Positions 59,677 to 64,000 of a stretch of 64,000 nucleotides of DNA are shown one piece after another. The position numbers and the translations under genes are program-made. Below the pieces are notes generated by a model. The model was not told where the DNA came from. It made no database searches and saw nothing but the letters and a program-made list of their open reading frames with translations. Position 1 is the stretch's first letter, and each line of letters begins with the position of its first letter. The stretch is from Jacaranda mimosifolia (Eukaryota; Streptophyta; Magnoliopsida; Lamiales; Bignoniaceae): the NCBI GenBank assembly GCA_018894105.1, contig CM032129.1, positions 30,893,468-30,957,467 of the forward strand, in the 5' to 3' direction.

Positions 59677-61440
59677 ACTTAAGAAATTCCCCCACATTTT
59701 GACAATGCTTGTTCTCAAGCATACAATAGTTCCAATATATCAATCTTTCTCACAATCCTTCTTCCTATTTCTCAACTTGTCCCCAAACAATTCAATTGTC
59801 ATATTTTGGATGGCCAAATCAAGACACAAGTAAGAACATGTACCTTATAGAAAGAACCCTTATAAATCACACAAATAACTTGTCACCGTGGCAGTCTCTT
59901 CGAACTTAAAATGTAAAAGGAATTTAACACTTTTTCATTAAGTTCAATTCAAGTCAAGACATGCAACGATATCACATATTCATGGAAGAATAGCAAGTCG
60001 AATGCAAGAAAACATAAAGGATGAAAGGGAAAAACCTTATTCGATCTCTCTCTCTCTCTCTCTTTTTTTTTTTTTTTTTGTGGGTACTAAATTCAGTGTG
60101 TGGACAACCTTTTTACGCGAATACAAATATTGGTGATGAATGTACTTGGTTACTCAGCCAGTCACAAACCTAGATGGTTATTATCCCTACTCATAATCAC
60201 TTTATTTTAGTGATTAGCAAAGTAATCAAGTTAGTGCTTTTTTATTATTATTATTATTATAAAGAGAGGTTAAATGGTCAAACCCAGTCACCTTTATTGT
60301 CTTAGTACATTCTACTCAATAATTCAACCCAAAAATGTTCATCAAGACAAGTTCAAAAAAAAGTTAACCCACTATGCATGACAATTATTAGGGTGATATA
60401 CATTAATATCCTCATACATTTTTCATCCAAATCAACCAACACGATGACAAGTCAAAGTGCAATAAACAAGAACTCAACTACTCATGTCATTCTTCCAATG
60501 TGTCCTAATTCAACCCAATTATTTAAGTGTTATCTCTGGGACAAGCATCAAAAAGAGACAAAAGGTCAATGAGAAAAAGATTAACAAATTAAGAACTAAA
60601 GCACACTTTGAAAGCAAATAAGAAGAATAAAGAATTATTTCATGTATGTTTGAAGCAAAATGAATCTAAATTTTCCTCCCCCACACTTAAACCAAGCATT
60701 GTCCTCAATGTTTTAAACTAAAAATGCAAATGTGTAAGAAAAGTGGAAGAAAGACTCTCCTAATAAGATGAGGCACACATGGCTTTAAAGATTGGGTGGT
60801 ACTGGGGGGTGTGAAATCGGCAACGGCGGTTGATGGCAGCAGTAGTGATGTTGGTGGTGGGAAAGTGGTGGCTGGTGGTTGAAGATAGTGGTTGGAGATG
60901 TGGCGAAACAAGGCATGGCCACGGGTAGATATGAGAGTACTCCTGTCAAATAATTCTAATGGTGCCAGAAGAGGTCTTTGAACAAGGTGTGGGCACGGCT
61001 AGATTGAAGAGCTTTCCTTGTCAAATAATTCCAACATGCCAGAAGAAGTCTTTGAACAAAGCATGGGCACGGCTAGATTGAAGAGTTTTCCTTCTTAAAT
61101 AATTCTAACATGCTAGAAGAGGTCTTTGAACAAGGCACGGGTAGATTGGTGAGCTTTCCTTGTCAAATAATTCCAACATGCCAAAAGAAGTCTTTGAACA
61201 AGGCGTGGGCACGGCTAGATTGAAGAGTTTTCCTTCTTAAATAATTCTAACATGCTAGAAGAGGTCTTTGAACTTGTCAAATAACTACACCCAGAGGCCA
61301 ATTTAAAACGTCTCCTGCATCAGAGAAAAATAAAACTAATTAAAGAATTTTTTTTTTTTGAAAATATAAAAGACAAATTGAAAGTTTGGGTTACCTCCCA
61401 AAAAGCGCCTCTCTTTAACGTCTTTGGCTAGACATAGCTA
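59677..61440 (-). other. Non-coding 3' internal region of the LTR element
   Basis: It holds a (TC)n and T tract at about 60043-60079, a CCCCCACACTTAAACCAAGC phrase at about 60677 (common near the polypurine tract of Athila-like elements) and the tandem repeat at 60945-61290. No pol domains recognised. Confidence 0.6.
60945..61290. repeat. Tandem repeat, about 75-bp unit, 4-5 copies
   Basis: The anchor AAATAATTCTAA or its variant begins at 60948, 61023, 61097, 61165 and 61239, and a truncated unit at 61279. Each full unit contains AGAAGAGGTCTTTGAACAAG or a close variant and GGGCACGGCTAGATTGAAGA (partly deleted in the third). Confidence 0.9.
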
Positions 61441-61532
61441 TTCCTCACGTCACAAAATTATAATCATTCAAATTCAAGGTCTCTTGAGTCAAAGTATCTA
61501 TATTATCCACAACAGATACACAAGACCTATCA

Positions 61533-62333
61533 CTAGAATATTTCATAGCATCGTAAATTACCATCAAACTCCATAGTGAGGGTACTATCATGCACATTAA
61601 TTTTTGTCCTGGTGGTTCTAAGGAAAGGTCTTCCCAACAGTATTTGTGACGAATTAGGAGAGTTATCTTCAGACATATTAAGTACATAAAAATCAGCAGG
61701 AAAAATCAATTCATTAACTTGTACTAACACATCCTTTAGGACTCCCTCAGGATATACAACAGACCTATCAGCAAGTTGAGGGACTACTTCTGTTTCTTTC
61801 AAAGGACCAACATTTAATGAAGAGTAGATGGAAAGAGGCATGATATTAATTGAAGCACTAAGAGCGCACATAGCCTTTTCAATTCTAACTTTGCCAATCT
61901 TGCAAGGGATAGTAAACATACCTGGGTCCTTGCATTTGGGGGGAAATTTCCTTTGTATTACTGCTGAGACATTTCCCCCCCCCACTTACTCTTTCATTAC
62001 CCTTTAATTTTCTTTTATTTGTGCGCAATTCCTTGAGAAATTTAGCATACCGAGGTATTTGCTTGATTGCATCATTAATGGGATATTTACCTCGACCTGG
62101 CAAAAAGTTTCAAAAATCTCCTTTTTCTCTTCATGCATTTTGGATTTAGCAAACTTTTCGGGAAAGGGAGGTTGTATAACCAATGAGCTTGTAATCTTAC
62201 CGTTGGTTTTATGTGAATGTTCAATAGAATCTTGAGGCATGACAATCTCTCTCTCCACTTTTTCCATAATAATGTTTTCTCTTGTCTTTTTGTTGGGTTC
62301 CTTCAGCTCCTTACCATTCCTCAGAGTAATCAC
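61533..62333 (-). pseudogene. Retroelement gag C-terminus and aspartic protease, degenerate
   Basis: Readable minus-strand blocks are VITLRNGKEL-like at 62333, then INIPL and IPRYAKFLKEL, then PPKCKDPG, then IPCKIGKVRIEKAMCALSAS and INIMPLSIYSSL, then QILLGRPFLRTTRTKINV. This is the order in Athila-like elements. The protease active site, normally LDLGAS, reads CALSAS, so the catalytic Asp is gone. Frame changes near 61990-62100 separate the blocks. Confidence 0.85.
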
Positions 62334-62984
62334 GCTAACATTCTATTTGGGATTGACAATTTTCTGAGAGGGCAGCCTCCATTGGGATTTTATCTTGCTC
62401 ACTGAGGTGGCTAACTGACTCATCTGATTCTCCATGTTTTGAATGCTTGTTCGCGTTTCCTGTTGAAATTGTTGAGTGTTAGCTACAAGGGATTTAACAA
62501 TCTCTTCGAGAGATATACTTGTATTTGAAGAGGATAGTTGCTGTGGAGGGGGCGACTTTTGTTGGAAGTATTGGTAGTTTTGCTATTTCCCTCCGTAACT
62601 GAAATTCGGATGATCCTTCCACTTGGGTTGTAGGTATTTGAGTAGGGATCGTACTTTCTTTGCGGTCGTCCAGGGAATCCTCCTACTGTATTGGTTTGTT
62701 TGCAGGAATTCTATTGGAGCGTAGGATACATATCTGTAGGCTGACCAATATTAGCCCAAATCCCACAAGACTTAATTTGTTGTGTATTTCCTACAACCAA
62801 TTGTTGAATAAGAGAAGTTAAAGTAGAAATTTGACGCTCAAGAGATGAACTACTTACCTTATTGACTTCTAGGAGCATCCTAAGAGTATCTAAATTGTTG
62901 GGAATTGGCAGCCATTATAGAAATCAATTCTCTAGCTTCACTTGGAGTTTTTGTTCACTATAGCTCCTTGACTTGCTGCATCCA

Positions 62985-63692
62985 TTATTCTCCTTTCCAT
63001 TGGTAGAAGTCCTTCATAAAAGTATTAGATGAGAGGACGTTCAGTAATACCATGTTGTGGGGAGCTTGCACAAAGTTGTTTAAACATTTCCCAATATTCG
63101 TGAGGATTCTCTGCATCTCTCGTCTTATCCCGCTGATCTCCTTCCTAATGTTGGTAACGCGCGAAGCAGGGAAAAACTTCTCAAGGAATAGTTTTGCCAT
63201 ATCCGTCCACGTATCGACAGAGCCAGGAGGTAGATAGAACAACCAATCCTTAGCTTTATCTGCTAAGGAAAACGGAAAAGCTCGCAGCTTCACTTGCTCC
63301 TCAGATACTCCCTGGGGTTTCATGGTCGAGTATACAACATGCAGTGCCTTTAAATGCTTATGGGGATCTTCATTCTCCAAGCCGTGAAAAATAGATAGTA
63401 GATGGATTAACCCAGATTTTAACTCAAAAAGTGTTTCCAACTCTGGATATTTAATGCAAAGCGGTTGTTGAGTCAAATCCGATTCAGCTAACTCTTTTAA
63501 AGTTCTTTCGCGGGCCATTATTTCCTTTGGTTCAGAATCGCTTGAACTGGCTAAGCTGGATGTATCTAAATCGAGATCCGAAGGTGAAAATTTGCCCTTC
63601 TTTTGCAATCTAGTCTCTTTCCGCAATCTACGAGCAGTCTTCTTAATCTCAGGATTGTATTGAAGTTCACCTATACGAGAAAATCGAGGCAT
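62985..63692 (-). pseudogene. Retroelement gag, frameshifted
   Basis: A 235-codon minus-strand frame starts MPRFSRIGELQYNPEIKK, 53 bp inside the 5' LTR boundary, and contains the gag core AFPFSLADKAKDWLFYLPPG and WTDMAKLFLEKFFPASR. After about 63115 the family reading (ENPHEYWEMFKQLCASSPQH) continues in another frame, which then meets a stop, so the gene is broken. Confidence 0.88.
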
Positions 63693-63721
63693 TAAAAAGA
63701 AATAAAATTATTTGACACCAG

Positions 63722-63742
63722 TTCCCGGCAACAGCGCCAAAA
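63722..63742 (-). other. Primer-binding site of the LTR element
   Basis: The minus strand next to the 5' LTR reads TTGGCGCTGTTGCCGGGA, the usual Athila/Tat primer site attributed to tRNA-Asp, with one C-to-T change. Confidence 0.8.
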
Positions 63743-63744
63743 TT

Positions 63745-64000
63745 TGATGGGTGTTGAATCTAACAAAAATAAATGCCTACTCTAGAAATATGATTTGTAA
63801 TCAGTGGGAGTAGGGTTGTATTCCACAGGGACTGGTAAGTTTGGTTTCTTTCAATTTTACTGAATAAAATAAAATAGAATGGGGAGGATTTTTATGAAAC
63901 GGAAGACTAAAATCTTAAAAGTAAATAAATCACAAATAAAAATAAGAAATCAATAGGAATTGAATCTAGCCTAACGTAAAATCTCAGTTTGGCTCACAGA
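63745..64000 (-). repeat. 5' LTR (partial, continues past the window)
   Basis: It starts TGATGGGTGTTGAATC and matches the 3' LTR at 59093 with few differences. A modest number of substitutions in 256 bp suggests a not very old insertion. Confidence 0.88.

Larger units (their letters stand above)
59093..64000 (-). mobile_element. Athila-like Ty3/gypsy LTR element, pol missing, cut by window end
   Basis: Two direct copies of the same sequence start at 59093 and 63745 with TGATGGGTGT. In minus orientation the right copy is the 5' LTR (leaving the window) and the left is the 3' LTR. The primer site follows the 5' LTR, then gag, then protease remnants; reverse transcriptase, RNase H and integrase are absent between 61440 and the 3' LTR. 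This is a deleted, non-autonomous derivative. A target duplication cannot be tested because the right flank lies outside the window. Confidence 0.88.

Overview
This is nuclear DNA from a dicot plant. The genes have introns and plant splice signals, intergenic DNA is very AT-rich, and the transposons (hAT and Tourist MITEs, an Athila-like LTR element) and gene families (CASP-like, PHO2, MUCI70, lectin receptor kinase) are those of plants. I cannot name the species. Gene density is low: five protein-coding genes and two tRNAs in 64 kb.

Layout. 1-167: tandem tRNA-Gly(GCC) and tRNA-Phe(GAA), minus strand. 2574-3262: three-exon CASP-like membrane protein, plus strand. 4176 to about 12230: a PHO2/UBC24-type ubiquitin-conjugating enzyme gene, minus strand, with a non-coding 5' leader exon that carries an array of miR399 target sites. 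About 12260-20690: gene-poor, with four MITE-like elements and a five-copy 144-bp tandem repeat. 20698-34311: a mitochondrial ribosomal protein bL21m (NFD1-type) gene, minus strand. Its second intron holds a 10.1-kb insertion (23564-33696) made of two inverted hAT transposon copies around captured fragments of a receptor kinase and a germin-like gene. 35996-41444: a nine-exon MUCI70/TOD1-type Golgi glycosyltransferase gene, minus strand. 41445-56047: a 14.6-kb AT-rich gene desert with more MITEs. 56048-58093: an intronless L-type lectin receptor kinase, plus strand. 59093 to the window end: a degenerate gag/protease-only Athila-like LTR element, minus strand, cut by the window edge.

The genes do not form a pathway. 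The best regulatory story is PHO2. In known plant biology miR399, induced by phosphate starvation, represses PHO2 through several sites in its 5' UTR, and the window shows such an array directly. Introns and promoters here have repeatedly been hit by small hAT elements with 8-bp target duplications: two in PHO2 introns and one upstream of the lectin kinase. A different MITE lies just upstream of the bL21m start codon.

The most unusual object is the foldback hAT composite in the bL21m intron. If transcribed with its host gene it would give an RNA hairpin with arms of about 4.7 kb, a possible source of small RNAs against the hAT family and against the captured host genes. Two genes (PHO2 exon 4 and bL21m exon 1) show apparent one-base frameshifts, and bL21m also has an in-frame stop. 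These may be true lesions or assembly errors.
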